A stretch of 64,000 nt of DNA from CAMDTE01 sp034679985 (GCA_034679985.1 JAXITR010000003.1:1-64000); one strand, 5' to 3'. Counted from the first letter of the stretch, positions 5,965 through 15,240 are shown. The notes: generated from the sequence alone by a model not told the origin. Numbers and translations are program-made.

Positions 5965-8229
5965 TCAATGCACGCCCACGCTCAGTCGCACCGGAATTCC
6001 GTTTGCTCCAATCCACTCCACCCAATACCGTCCTGCGGGCAAGTGGGGCACGGCCAGGGCGTCTGCTTCCCACGATCCACGGGCTACTTCTTGACCCAAG
6101 GCATTGAGCCAACGCACCGAAAGTCCCTCCTCTCCGGAAGTGCCAAGACCGTCGGCGATTGCCTGCCAGCGAACCGAAGCTCCTGCCACAACCGGGTTGG
6201 GGTACAACCAGCCGGCGGGGTTCGCACCGCCCAAACTTTCTTCCAAACCGATGCTGTTCACCACGAGCCCCTGAACCACGGTGTCCGTCCGGCAGCTGCT
6301 GAAGGCCACGGCGGTTGCGGTGTACGTGCCGTTGGCGGTATAGGTGTGAAACGCACTGGGAGGAACGGCGCCCACCAAGGTGCCGTCGCCAAAATCAACC
6401 CACAAGGAATCCGCTCCTACTGGGGCCGTAAACGCCAGGGATACTGCGCTTTGCGCCACCAGCCAAGGCCCGCCAAACAACGGACATACGTTTAAGGTCA
6501 CGCAGGAGGAATCTACCCCGCAGGCGCTGTACGCCACCAAACAGGCCGTGTAGGTACCAACCCCATTGTAGGCGTGCGCAGTCGTTCCGTTCGTGTCCTT
6601 CGCCCAGGTCCCGTCGCCAAAATACCACCGAGCGCTGTCCGCGTTCAGCACGCTCCCGGTGAACTGCGCCATCAAGCCCGTCGCAGAGCCGGTAGCCGTT
6701 GCCCAAGGCGCCGGACACGTCAACCCCCGACGCTGCGCGTACGGCCGCATTGCGCCGTTCCGGTTCTCCACCCACGTAGCGATGGCCTTGCCTGCAAATT
6801 GGCCGGAAAATTCCACGCGCGATTTCACCCCGGTGGGGTGGGTGCCCAAGGGAAGGGGCGCAGCGGTAGCAGGCAGGCCCGCGGTATTCAACGTCATCAA
6901 TTTCAGATCTTTAGGAAAAACGCCGTTGGAGTTGCCGTCGGAAAACACAAAGGTGGGCTGGTGGTTGATCACCCGCAGGGCGCCTTCGTGCCGACGGTCC
7001 GCCGTTCCGATGCCAAATACTTGCACGCCGCTCGCGCCCAAAGGCCGTGCCCCCGTCTTTTTGTGGATCTTTTGGACGGTTTCCCCCGTGTTCTGTTGGG
7101 CGCTCGTGGTCATGGTGCACATGGCCCACAAAAACGGGGAGTCGTCCTCCAGCGCCAGCCGCAAACTCATCTCGTACAGTACGGACTGGTCCATAAAATT
7201 GACCCCGGTACTGCCCCAAGGCAGCGAGCCGTCGGGGTTGATTCGCTGCACAAATCCTTGAAAATCAAAGGCTCCAGCGCCTGAAAATCCAAAGTAGGCC
7301 GTGTCCCCCAGCGCAATCAAATCGTACCGATTGTTGAAGGCCGTGGCGTAGCCGCTGGTCAAGGCCACCGGCCCGGCCCACATGGGGAGGCCCGTTCCGT
7401 GGTTGTACCGCCGCGCGTAGGGCGTAGCGCTGATCCCAAAATTGCCGCGGTCGTGGAACACCACCAGAAACGTACCGCCCGTCAAGGCCGCCAGTTCGCC
7501 AATGCTGGTTTTGCTGCCCGACGCCGGATACACCACCACCGGATTGGCCCAAACATTCGTGCCCGTGGTGGACAACTTCATCAACGTTCCGTAGTCGCCG
7601 GGCAAATACCCCACAATCGTTTGTCCGTTAGGAAGGGCCAACAACTTGACGTCGTACCCGGTACCCAAAACCTTCCCGTTGGCCCCAAAAAGGGGCAGTC
7701 CGGCGGGACTGATTTTCTGAACCACCGCCGCCTCCGAACCGTCGGTCCGCGTAAATCCCACCAACAAATTGCCGCTTGCGTCTACCGTCAAGTCCCACAT
7801 AGTCAAATAGGTGCCCATGTTTCCGCCCACCACAGACACCCCGTTGGGTCCCAACAAAGGAACCCCCGCCGTGTCCAGCAGCTGCGCGCGAAACTGATAA
7901 TTCTGCACCCCGCCCACGTTCGTCCAGTACGCCACCCAAGTCCGACCGTCCGGCAGCACCTCGCTTTTGGCATCCTCCGTAGAAACATTTGCCACCAAGG
8001 TGTTCACCGACGTCAACGGCGTCCATTGAGCCATGGCGGCAAACCCACCGAGGGCGCTTCCCAAAACACCGCTAAATAAGGCAAAAACCAACAACGCGGT
8101 TCGTGCTAAAGCGGCTGGTGCTCCGCACATTTCCCATGCCCTTCGGGCAAAACCCGCATTGCGCCCCGTCTCCATCCGACCCAAAATTGGTGTAGTATCC
8201 ATCCGTAAAAAATCATTCACGCGTTGCAT
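5965..8229 (-). CDS. Secreted protein with PKD domains and T9SS sorting tail
   Basis: Up to 754 residues. The N-terminal hydrophobic segment (ALARTALLVFALFSGVLGSA) ends before FAAMAQ, a plausible signal-peptidase site. The first ~500 residues are repetitive beta-rich sequence of unknown function. Two PKD-like domains follow, with ARWYFGDGTWAKD and LWVDFGDGTLVGA. The last ~90 residues form a type A T9SS C-terminal domain: LYPNPVVAGASVRWQ, then SVRWLNALGQEVARG, then LPAGRYWVEWI. It should be exported by Sec, secreted by T9SS and cell-surface attached or released. Alternative starts at 8202, 8175 or 8130 (MCGAPAAL) would give a shorter leader; a TATCTTTA box at 8250-8257 favours 8229 or 8202. 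Confidence 0.82.
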   Translation of the reverse strand: MQRVNDFLRMDTTPILGRMETGRNAGFARRAWEMCGAPAALARTALLVFALFSGVLGSALGGFAAMAQWTPLTSVNTLVANVSTEDAKSEVLPDGRTWVAYWTNVGGVQNYQFRAQLLDTAGVPLLGPNGVSVVGGNMGTYLTMWDLTVDASGNLLVGFTRTDGSEAAVVQKISPAGLPLFGANGKVLGTGYDVKLLALPNGQTIVGYLPGDYGTLMKLSTTGTNVWANPVVVYPASGSKTSIGELAALTGGTFLVVFHDRGNFGISATPYARRYNHGTGLPMWAGPVALTSGYATAFNNRYDLIALGDTAYFGFSGAGAFDFQGFVQRINPDGSLPWGSTGVNFMDQSVLYEMSLRLALEDDSPFLWAMCTMTTSAQQNTGETVQKIHKKTGARPLGASGVQVFGIGTADRRHEGALRVINHQPTFVFSDGNSNGVFPKDLKLMTLNTAGLPATAAPLPLGTHPTGVKSRVEFSGQFAGKAIATWVENRNGAMRPYAQRRGLTCPAPWATATGSATGLMAQFTGSVLNADSARWYFGDGTWAKDTNGTTAHAYNGVGTYTACLVAYSACGVDSSCVTLNVCPLFGGPWLVAQSAVSLAFTAPVGADSLWVDFGDGTLVGAVPPSAFHTYTANGTYTATAVAFSSCRTDTVVQGLVVNSIGLEESLGGANPAGWLYPNPVVAGASVRWQAIADGLGTSGEEGLSVRWLNALGQEVARGSWEADALAVPHLPAGRYWVEWIGANGIPVRLSVGVH

Positions 8230-8286
8230 TCCATGCGGCTAACGCATTTTAAAGATACGTTACCGCTTAGAACCTTTGCACTCTTC

Positions 8287-8355
8287 CGAAAAGGATTGAA
8301 ATGGGAACCGTTGAAACGCGAAGCGATTTCCAGGTTACCATTTCAATCCTTTTCG
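8287..8355. repeat. Long inverted repeat, 18-bp perfect arms
   Basis: The arms CGAAAAGGATTGAAATGG (8287-8304) and its exact complement at 8338-8355 extend inward to 23 bp with one mismatch. The 23-nt loop can form a smaller stem around GAAACGC-GAA-GCG. There is no T-run after either arm, so it is not a standard terminator. It begins about 9 nt after a plus-strand -7-like box. Confidence 0.7.
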
Positions 8356-8395
8356 TCTAATGCTTAAAGTTCGCTGCGCGCCAGACGATCCGTAA

Positions 8396-8460
8396 GGTGT
8401 GGTTATTCTGTATCGTTTCTATTTTACTTGAAAAAATTGCAGGTGCAGAATAAGCACACC
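8396..8460. repeat. Second inverted repeat, 15-bp arms with one mismatch
   Basis: GGTGTGGTTATTCTG (8396-8410) pairs with CAGAATAAGCACACC (8446-8460) except at one G/G position. The 35-nt loop is A/T-rich. It lies 40 bp after the first hairpin and 60 bp before the Wzz-like start codon. Confidence 0.6.
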
Positions 8461-8520
8461 GCGCAACGGCAGCACAAAATCAATACAATTCCACGAAGCC
8501 AGAATTCGTAATTTTACCTC

Positions 8521-9588
8521 ATGAACGACACCACACCCAACTACCACGAGGACGAAATCAGTTTGGCCGAACTTTGGAATAAAGCCAAAAGCTATTTTTC
8601 TTACCTCTGGCGTTACAAATTCATCATTGCCGGAGTAGCCTTTCTATTTGCCGTTGGTGGATTTGTCAAAACGTGGATGGCAAAGCCAACGTACACAGCT
8701 AACTTGACTTTTGCTTTGGAGCAGGGCGACGCAAGTGGAGGTTTGGGCTCTTTGGCCTCTCAGTTCGGTTTTTCCGTCGGTGGCGGTGGCGATGGTTTGG
8801 CAGGGGATAATCTACTGTCTTTGATGAAAAGCCGACGAATTGTCCAGAATGTCTTGCTGAGCCCCATTCAAAAGGACGGAAAATCGGTGCTGTTGGTCAA
8901 TCACTACGTTCAGTCCAACCCCGATCGCCTGAAAAAGTGGAAAAAACAGAATTTGTATCCCATCACCTTAGAAAATATAAACCTCCCAAAACAAGATTCC
9001 GCCATGGGAGAAGTGGTGAAAGCAGTCACTTCTAAGGCACTTGCCGTGTCCAAAGTGGACAAAAAATTGAGTTTTGTTAGCGTTTCCTATACCGGTGATG
9101 ATGGAATGTTTGCCGGCAATTTTGTTGAATTATTGACGGACCAGTCCACAAAATTCTATGTTGCCACCAAAACCTCCAATGCTAAATCGAATATTGCCAA
9201 ATTACAACGCCGTGTAGATTCTGTTGCGGTTGAATTACAGCGCGCAATGTTAGGGTATTCTACCTCGCAAGACCAGAATTTGTTTACGGTTCAAACGGCG
9301 GCGAAGGTACCCACCATGCAAAAACAGATGAAGGTTACCATGTTGACCACCATGTACGGGGAATTGGTGAAAAATTTGGAACTGAGCAAGACCATGGCTG
9401 CCCGGGACGAGCCCTTAATCACCATCATCGATCGGCCGCACCACCCCCTTCGGGTTCGGTCTTCAAAATTAAAAACGGCCGCTATTGGTGGTGTCTTAGG
9501 TGTATTTCTTACGGTATTGTTTTTAGCAGGACGTGCTTTTTTTCAAGATCTGTCCAGTCAAGCAAAAGCCCTGGAATCTAAAAAATAG
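8521..9588 (+). CDS. Wzz-family polysaccharide chain-length determinant
   Basis: A 355-residue inner-membrane protein. A cytoplasmic N-terminus leads into a transmembrane helix near residues 37-52 (FIIAGVAFLFAVGGFVKTW). A long periplasmic alpha/beta domain contains a glycine-rich stretch (GFSVGGGGDGLAG) and coiled-coil-forming helices. A second transmembrane helix is near residues 319-338 (AAIGGVLGVFLTVLFLAGRA). This topology defines Wzz/polysaccharide co-polymerases, which set O-antigen or exopolysaccharide length. There is no tyrosine kinase domain. It converges on the Wza-like exporter gene, separated by a bidirectional terminator. Confidence 0.82.
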   Translation: MNDTTPNYHEDEISLAELWNKAKSYFSYLWRYKFIIAGVAFLFAVGGFVKTWMAKPTYTANLTFALEQGDASGGLGSLASQFGFSVGGGGDGLAGDNLLSLMKSRRIVQNVLLSPIQKDGKSVLLVNHYVQSNPDRLKKWKKQNLYPITLENINLPKQDSAMGEVVKAVTSKALAVSKVDKKLSFVSVSYTGDDGMFAGNFVELLTDQSTKFYVATKTSNAKSNIAKLQRRVDSVAVELQRAMLGYSTSQDQNLFTVQTAAKVPTMQKQMKVTMLTTMYGELVKNLELSKTMAARDEPLITIIDRPHHPLRVRSSKLKTAAIGGVLGVFLTVLFLAGRAFFQDLSSQAKALESKK

Positions 9589-9606
9589 GAAACACATTCC
9601 TATACC

Positions 9607-9636
9607 AAAAAAGGCCTGCATTCGCAGGCCTTTTTT
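9607..9636. terminator. Bidirectional rho-independent terminator
   Basis: AAAAAAGGCCTGC-ATTC-GCAGGCCTTTTTT is a perfect 13-bp inverted repeat with A and T runs on opposite sides. It serves both convergent polysaccharide genes. Confidence 0.9.
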
Positions 9637-9675
9637 AGTTGTGATGGGAAGAAAAAACCTCCAAACTGGTTACCG

Positions 9676-12399
9676 TTAGCGGGTCAACAACACGTACAAG
9701 GTGGCGAATCCGGTTAAGGCAGTGGTTACCGTTGCGATGGCTTGATTCAAGTCAAACGGCTTCTGTTCGCGTTTTTCTCTTTTTGATTTTTCCGGAGCCA
9801 ATTCAACCCGAATTACCCCCTTAGCTTTTACGACAGGATAATCGTTATAAAACCAGTAGTTGGCGGTTTTATCCACCTTTCCATTTGGGTATTCAACAAA
9901 CAACTCGGGTCGGTCTGCCTTGTCTGCGAAACCAAGAGCGTAGTTGCGAATGTAGTAATCAGCGGATCGGCCGGGGGTAAACGGTACGTTCAAGACCAAT
10001 TCTCCGGTGTTGGTAAAGTAGTCGTGCCCGGTTCCGTAAATGGTAACCAAACTGGAGGTTTTGGGAATTTGAACCGTATCTCCTGGTTCAAGGGTGTAAT
10101 TCACGGGTGAGCTTGGCCACTTCAAGGCTTTAGCGAGATTCAGAACCATATTTGGCGTATTCGGACGGATTATCTGCGCATTGGCTTCGTCGGCAAAACG
10201 TGTAATGCCACCTGCGCGATTGACAAAGCTGTTCAGTTTCTCTTGACGGGACATGATGGGATAGAATCCGGGGTACTTCACTTCTCCGCCGATGTACACG
10301 AATTCCTGGGCTTTGTAGTCCGGAATTTCACGCACCACCACTTGGTCGTACGGTTGAAGCACAAAATCCATCGAAGGTGCTGTAGCATTTAAGTCGCGGA
10401 CCAATCCGGCCGGAACCTCCGTGGTCAATACAACCGTACGCACTTCCCGAATGGACCCCTTTTGAAATTCACTGAACGCATTCAATCGACTGACCTCAAC
10501 GCGTTTGAAATCAGCGTTGGGCAGGAGACCACCGGAAATGCGTAAGAGGTCCCCCAAGGTCATGCCTTCTGCATAGGGCAAAGTAACCGGATTCCGAACC
10601 GCGCCGTTGATGGCAACAACTAACGATGCGTCGTACTGAGGTTTTACCAAAATACTCAGGGAGTCCCTGGCTTGTAAAAAGAGGTCCTTTTCACCGCCCG
10701 GCTCGTTTAAAATAGACGCCAAATCCAGATTGATGAATTCTAAACTCAAATCTTGTTTGGTTCTGCGAAGAACTCCCTGTCCGGTATAAGTTTCAAACGT
10801 TATTCCGTTCGCCATCTGCAGCAGGGAGCTCACGCGCATGCCTTTGGCAAATTTGGTTTTAACGCTTTTGCGAACGGCTCCTCCAATGCTCACGTATTCC
10901 TCTTCCGTAAAGTCTTGTTTGGCGGTTACCGTAAGTATGTCTTTAGCCTTCAACAAGACGTTCGACGCGGCCATGGGGTTGTCCAGTAGGGAGAAGACAT
11001 CAATTTCTTGGTAATCCAAAGTGAAGTCCGAGTTGGTTCGCACCAACCACGCACGGTCAATGGCAACAATGGAGTCGTTCCGCAAACCGCCGCCCCGTTG
11101 AATCAAATCCAGAACGCGCATCCCTTCTTCAAATCGATAGGCGCCGGGAAGATTTACCGCACCTTCGAGCGTAACGGACTTCCGCAACTCGGTGTTCCGC
11201 GCTTGCACCAGCACCTCATCTCCCGGTTGTACGGATTGTTTGTAATCCATTACCTCAAACAACTGGGATTCATCCCCAACCTGACGCTTCACTTGCACAA
11301 ACTGGGTGTTGGCGGTTTCGGTAAATCCACCTGCTAGCGCCAACAAATCGCCAACGGACTCGCTCTTTTTGATTTCGTACCGCATCGGCCGTTTCACAGC
11401 GCCGGAAATCGGAACTACATTGCCAATAATCCCTACCGAGAGGTAGTCGTTTTCTTGCAGGTAGTAGTCGTTTGCCGCCGTCGGGTTGGAAAGAAAAGCA
11501 TACACGTCCAAGGTTCTCATGACCTTACCGTCGCGGATGACCTTGATTTCCCGAAGGGTACCCAAATCACTGGGGCCACCTGCGGCCATTAAAGCGTTGA
11601 AGGCCGTATTTACGGCTGGAATTTTGTACGTACCGGGGTTCAAAACCTCACCAACGATATTTACGCTGATGGTTCTGCTGTACGCCAACGTAAACGATAT
11701 GGTGTTGCTGGACAAAGGCATGAAATTGGACAACTTGCCTTTGATTTGTTGCTTCAAATCTCCGTAGGTCATGCCGCGGGCGTAAATATTGCCCACGTTC
11801 CGCATGCTGATGATGCCGCGCTCGTCTACTTTGAAAATTTCACTGAAGTATGAGGTTCCGTAGGCACTTACGCCAATTTCATCGCCTACACCAATGACGT
11901 ACGAATCGGATGCGCGCGCGTCCAAACTCCGCTCAAAGATTTTTAAATCCGTACCACGAAATAACTGCTGACCGTAAACTTGTACGGGAACTTCTTTGCC
12001 AGGTGCTATTTTCCCTTCATCAATGCCGGATAAAGCAATGGCCGTTTTTGATTTTTCTTCGGCTTTTTCCAAAACGGCGGTTTCCACCGCGGGGGTATTC
12101 CCCATGGTTGAGGCAGGTGACGCCGTGCCGGCAGTTTTTTCGCCAGCATTGTCTGCTTTGGGCTTTTGAAGTTGATCCGCTCGTTTTTTAAACTTCACTG
12201 CTTCCTCCGGCGGTAATCCCATGCTGAGTGCCAATTGCTCTCCTTGCGAAACGTCCAAGCCTTTTCCTTCACCAGCTTTAAGTATGGCCATGATTTCGGA
12301 ATCGCTCATGGAATCCACTTTTACGGTGGACAAGTTTTGCGCACTCAGCGCAGCAGAAAAAAGTAAGGCTACTAAAAGGTAAATTTTGCGATCTAGCAT
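9676..12399 (-). CDS. Wza-like polysaccharide export protein with SLBB repeats
   Basis: A 907-residue exported protein. A signal peptide (YLLVALLFSAALSAQ) comes first, then a region mentioning DSEIMAILKAGEGKG and a Gln/Ala/Lys-rich linker. The polysaccharide-export domain begins near residue 165 (VIGVGDEIGVSAYG). At least four SLBB-type beta-grasp repeats follow, recognisable by blocks such as VNIVGEVLNPGTYKIP, ITLEGAVNLPGAYRFEEGM-like and VYIGGEVKYPGFYPI. A C-terminal hydrophobic segment (ATVTTALTGFATLYVLLT) may anchor it in a membrane. It forms the periplasm-to-surface conduit for polysaccharide. It is much longer than E. coli Wza (about 380 aa) because of the extra SLBB repeats, as is common in Bacteroidota. 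Confidence 0.88.
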   Translation of the reverse strand: MLDRKIYLLVALLFSAALSAQNLSTVKVDSMSDSEIMAILKAGEGKGLDVSQGEQLALSMGLPPEEAVKFKKRADQLQKPKADNAGEKTAGTASPASTMGNTPAVETAVLEKAEEKSKTAIALSGIDEGKIAPGKEVPVQVYGQQLFRGTDLKIFERSLDARASDSYVIGVGDEIGVSAYGTSYFSEIFKVDERGIISMRNVGNIYARGMTYGDLKQQIKGKLSNFMPLSSNTISFTLAYSRTISVNIVGEVLNPGTYKIPAVNTAFNALMAAGGPSDLGTLREIKVIRDGKVMRTLDVYAFLSNPTAANDYYLQENDYLSVGIIGNVVPISGAVKRPMRYEIKKSESVGDLLALAGGFTETANTQFVQVKRQVGDESQLFEVMDYKQSVQPGDEVLVQARNTELRKSVTLEGAVNLPGAYRFEEGMRVLDLIQRGGGLRNDSIVAIDRAWLVRTNSDFTLDYQEIDVFSLLDNPMAASNVLLKAKDILTVTAKQDFTEEEYVSIGGAVRKSVKTKFAKGMRVSSLLQMANGITFETYTGQGVLRRTKQDLSLEFINLDLASILNEPGGEKDLFLQARDSLSILVKPQYDASLVVAINGAVRNPVTLPYAEGMTLGDLLRISGGLLPNADFKRVEVSRLNAFSEFQKGSIREVRTVVLTTEVPAGLVRDLNATAPSMDFVLQPYDQVVVREIPDYKAQEFVYIGGEVKYPGFYPIMSRQEKLNSFVNRAGGITRFADEANAQIIRPNTPNMVLNLAKALKWPSSPVNYTLEPGDTVQIPKTSSLVTIYGTGHDYFTNTGELVLNVPFTPGRSADYYIRNYALGFADKADRPELFVEYPNGKVDKTANYWFYNDYPVVKAKGVIRVELAPEKSKREKREQKPFDLNQAIATVTTALTGFATLYVLLTR

Positions 12400-12420
12400 G
12401 GGTCATTGATTTGTTGCCTA

Positions 12421-12428
12421 CAAAGATA
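12421..12428 (-). promoter_or_regulatory. -7 box of the SLBB exporter gene (TATCTTTG)
   Basis: Exact TAnnTTTG match on the minus strand, 21 nt upstream of the ATG at 12399. Confidence 0.6.
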
Positions 12429-12526
12429 ACGCATTCCCATCCTAACGGCATTTTATCTTATGATGGCATGGGTTTGAGGACGAATGAATTAGACCTTCTA
12501 ACGCCGGTTTGATGTAAATTACCCGC

Positions 12527-12931
12527 ATGAAATTGTTCATCAACCTACCGGTGCAAGACATTGCCCGGTCGCGTACTTTTTTTGAGGGCCTGGGCTTTGA
12601 TTTTATTTCTGGGTTTTCCGGACCGGACAATCTGTGTGTCAAGATTGCAGAAGACCAATTCGTCATGCTGTTGAACCGCCCTCGTTTTGCAGACTTTGTT
12701 CGCGGAGAAGTGGCGGATCCGGAGCGCGCCGTAGGCTGCACCTTGTCCGTTCATTTGGAACGCAGAGAACAAGTGGAGCAAATGGTACACCAAGCTTTTG
12801 CACTGGGTGCGCGTGAAAATTTGCCCGCAGCAGACTACGGATTTATGCTGGGTTGGAGTTTTTTGGATCTCGACGGCTACTTATGGGAGCCTTTTTGGAT
12901 GGATCCCGCTCATGCGCAGACGCAGTTGTAA
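12527..12931 (+). CDS. VOC-family (glyoxalase/bleomycin-resistance fold) protein
   Basis: A 134-residue protein with the VOC pattern: N-terminal strand MKLFINLPVQDIARSRTFFE, which is the usual xxxLPVxDxxxSxxFY motif, a central VMLLNRPRFADF block and the C-terminal DLDGYLWEPFWMD, equivalent to the xxDPDGNxxEL metal-ligand region. Such proteins range from lactoylglutathione lyase to antibiotic-binding proteins. This short predicted-extradiol-like form has no assignable substrate. It stands alone, with no operon partner. Confidence 0.85.
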   Translation: MKLFINLPVQDIARSRTFFEGLGFDFISGFSGPDNLCVKIAEDQFVMLLNRPRFADFVRGEVADPERAVGCTLSVHLERREQVEQMVHQAFALGARENLPAADYGFMLGWSFLDLDGYLWEPFWMDPAHAQTQL

Positions 12932-12995
12932 GACAAGTACCATAAAGGGAGTGGTCGAAGGCGGAAGGTAGCCTGTTCGTAAAAATTGACGCTCC

Positions 12996-13814
12996 TTATC
13001 CCATGAGGACGGAGGTCATGGAGATGGAACCCATGACCACGCGATCGTTAAAAAATTGAAGGTTTTCGTCTGGGCGCTGGAGTCCTGCGGCGTAAAGCAA
13101 TGGCCAGTAGTGGTCTGGGGTGGGTACGGCCAAGCGAAAGGCGCTGGTGGCGTCGGGCAGCCGATCCAGTAAGGCGGTGTCCCGCTGGAGCAGGGCCTTC
13201 TTGAATCCCTCGTTGGCTTCGTCTGCCCAGTCGTATCCCCCCAAGGGACTGTACCAGTCTAATCTTCCTAAATTATGGACCATGTTGCCGCTGGCAACAA
13301 TGAGTACACCTCGTTCGCGCAAAGGCTGCAACAAGGTTCCCAGTTCGCGGTGTTGCGCAAAACTTCGCTGTACGTCCAGACTCAATTGAACCACTGGAAT
13401 GGAGGCGTCCGGATACATTTTGCACAAAACAGACCAACAACCGTGGTCCAAACCCCAATGTTCGTGGTCCAACACGACGGGGGTATTCGTTTGCAAGGTA
13501 GTTTTTACAGTATGGGCGAGGTCTGGTGAGCCCGGAGCAGGATACTGTACTTGGAATAAAGCCTCCGGAAATCCACCGAAGTCATGAATGGTTTTGGGTT
13601 GGGGCATGGCGGTGACGGCCACACCCTCGGTCATCCAATGGGCCGAAATGCACAAGATGGCTTGAGGTCGGGGTAAGTTGCGCGCCGTTTGCGCCCAAGC
13701 CTGCGTAAAGACGTTGTCCTCTAGGGCGTTCATGGGGCTTCCGTGTCCCACAAACAGGACCGGGAAACGCGGTGTTTTGGGAAGGGAGTACAGTCCTTGG
13801 AGGTTGGCGGTCAT
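12996..13814 (-). CDS. ygiD: LigB-type 4,5-DOPA-extradiol-dioxygenase-like protein
   Basis: A 272-residue enzyme of the class III extradiol ring-cleaving family, YgiD/DODA type. Metal-binding histidines appear in VGHGSPMNAL, SAHWMTEG and the HEHWGLDHGCW block, and ASGNMVHNLGR follows. YgiD is a zinc-dependent dioxygenase acting on catechols such as L-DOPA; the physiological substrate in heterotrophic bacteria is unclear. Length is normal. A TAACTTTG box lies at 13853-13860, 38 nt upstream. Confidence 0.9.
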   Translation of the reverse strand: MTANLQGLYSLPKTPRFPVLFVGHGSPMNALEDNVFTQAWAQTARNLPRPQAILCISAHWMTEGVAVTAMPQPKTIHDFGGFPEALFQVQYPAPGSPDLAHTVKTTLQTNTPVVLDHEHWGLDHGCWSVLCKMYPDASIPVVQLSLDVQRSFAQHRELGTLLQPLRERGVLIVASGNMVHNLGRLDWYSPLGGYDWADEANEGFKKALLQRDTALLDRLPDATSAFRLAVPTPDHYWPLLYAAGLQRPDENLQFFNDRVVMGSISMTSVLMG

Positions 13815-13852
13815 GCCGTGAATTTAAGTTCTGTTTTGAATAATTTGCTAAT

Positions 13853-13860
13853 CAAAGTTA
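13853..13860 (-). promoter_or_regulatory. -7 box of the DOPA-dioxygenase-like gene (TAACTTTG)
   Basis: Exact TAnnTTTG match on the minus strand upstream of the ATG at 13814. The remaining bases to 13943 hold the 3' end of the antiporter transcript with nothing further recognised. Confidence 0.5.
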
Positions 13861-13943
13861 TAACATTAATCATCCTGAGTCAAACCTAATTGAATTTTTC
13901 TATTTCGAGAAAGGATAAGGGGTAAGCGCTTGTGCCGTTCCTT

Positions 13944-15197
13944 TTAAAAAGTGTGTTTCTCTTTGGCCTCCAACCGGTCCAGCCAGCGAAACGACCCCTT
14001 GAGCAACAGCGGAGTATTGAACGTGGCAAACAGCGCCATAATGACCAAAATGCTGAAAACCTCAACATTAATGAGCCCTTCGCGGTAGCCAATGTTGGCA
14101 ATGACCAATTCCATGATTCCGCGGGCATTTAGGCCAATTCCCAAGGTAAGTGCTTTCCGGTGGCGCAAGCCCGCGTAACGTGCCCCCAAGTAACCTCCCA
14201 GTAACTTGCTGGCAAAAGACACCGTAATGACCGCTACCAACAGACCCCAATGTTGAATGGCACCAATTTGAAACTCCAGTCCAACGCCGGCGAAGAAGAT
14301 GGGCGCGAGAAAGCCCATGGCCATACCGTGGGTGGTTTTCTCAAACGACGCCATGTTTTTGGGGCCAATCAACTCTTTGGAAAGCAGAAGTGAGGCGAAA
14401 AAGGCGCCAATGATGAAGTGCAAGCCGGCACCTTCGGTCAAGGAAGCAAAGATTAAGATGAAGGCAAAGAGAATGGCCAACAACGGTTCTTTCCCGCGCA
14501 TTAAATGCAGCAGTTTGTCCAACTGGTGTTCTACAAAGTTCTCTTGCTGGGTCAGAAAATTGACGGCCCGGTAGGCAAGAACCAGCCCAATGATCAGCAA
14601 AACAACCTTGCCCAAAGTCAGTCCAACTTGAAGACCAATGGCTTGGTAACTGGCGCCTTCCATGTTGTGCAAGTCCAGCAGTACGCCCAATAGAGTTAGG
14701 GCTAAGACGTCGTCAAATATGGCGACGGAGATCATGCGTTGTCCCACCTCGCTTTTGAGGCGCCCCAAGTCCATGAGAATGCGCACGCTCACGGGCAAGG
14801 CCGTGATGGCCACGCACAATCCAATAAAGAAGGAGGTGACGGTGGGCAAGCCAAATAAGTTGCCCACGAAAAAACCAGAGGTCGCCGGCAAAATAAAGGC
14901 CAACAAGGAAATGACAACATTCTTCCCTTTTTGGGACTTCACCATTTCCTGGATGTTGATTTCCAAGCCCGCAATGATCACCAGCAAAAAGACGCCCAAT
15001 TCTGAAATGACCTTGATTTCGTCCGATCGAACCATGATGTTCAACACCGACGGTCCCAACAAGATGCCGGCCAAGATTTCACCCAAAAGTGCTGGCTGGC
15101 GCAGACGTTCCATGATTTCGCCAAAAACTTTGGCCAATACCAACAGCAACAAGAGGTTGGCGAAAAAAGGAAGATGAAGAGCGGGTAGTGGATTCAT
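13944..15197 (-). CDS. Cation:proton antiporter (CPA2 / Na+/H+ exchanger family)
   Basis: A 417-residue polytopic membrane protein with about twelve hydrophobic segments. Recognisable blocks are FGEIMERLRQPALLGEILAG, ILLGPSVLNIM, SELGVFLLVIIAGLEI and the central AIFDDVLALTLLGVLL, whose Asp-Asp pair is the transport site of CPA2 exchangers. GIGLNARGIMELVIANIG near the C-terminus is the family arginine helix. It would exchange Na+ or K+ for H+ across the inner membrane. There is no TrkA-type regulatory domain, so it ends shortly after the transport core. It diverges from maeB. Confidence 0.9.
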   Translation of the reverse strand: MNPLPALHLPFFANLLLLLVLAKVFGEIMERLRQPALLGEILAGILLGPSVLNIMVRSDEIKVISELGVFLLVIIAGLEINIQEMVKSQKGKNVVISLLAFILPATSGFFVGNLFGLPTVTSFFIGLCVAITALPVSVRILMDLGRLKSEVGQRMISVAIFDDVLALTLLGVLLDLHNMEGASYQAIGLQVGLTLGKVVLLIIGLVLAYRAVNFLTQQENFVEHQLDKLLHLMRGKEPLLAILFAFILIFASLTEGAGLHFIIGAFFASLLLSKELIGPKNMASFEKTTHGMAMGFLAPIFFAGVGLEFQIGAIQHWGLLVAVITVSFASKLLGGYLGARYAGLRHRKALTLGIGLNARGIMELVIANIGYREGLINVEVFSILVIMALFATFNTPLLLKGSFRWLDRLEAKEKHTF

Positions 15198-15210
15198 GGG
15201 TCGGTGGTGC

Positions 15211-15218
15211 CAAAGATA
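15211..15218 (-). promoter_or_regulatory. -7 box of the antiporter gene (TATCTTTG)
   Basis: Exact TAnnTTTG on the minus strand, 13 nt upstream of its start. It lies 22 bp from the divergent maeB box. Confidence 0.65.
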
Positions 15219-15240
15219 CGGACCCTAAGAACGCATTGGG

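Larger units (their letters stand above)
8230..8520. other. Intergenic region between divergent genes, rich in hairpins
   Basis: This stretch contains no convincing gene. It holds a minus-strand -7 box (TATCTTTA, 8250-8257) for the T9SS cargo gene, a plus-strand near-match (AACCTTTG, 8271-8278), two long inverted repeats (8287-8355 and 8396-8460) and a second plus-strand box TAATTTTA at 8509-8516, only 4 nt before the Wzz-like gene. The two hairpins would be at the 5' end of any transcript from 8271, making a structured leader or small RNA plausible. Confidence 0.55.

Noticed and set aside
8287..8355. CRISPR-like repeat, because of the GGATTGAAA string
   Set aside because: There is one inverted pair only, no direct repeats with spacers and no cas genes nearby.
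8250..8520. Invertible promoter flanked by inverted repeats, as in Bacteroides capsule loci
   Set aside because: The two repeats have different sequences and each encloses only 23-35 nt, too short to hold a promoter; no invertase gene is in the window.
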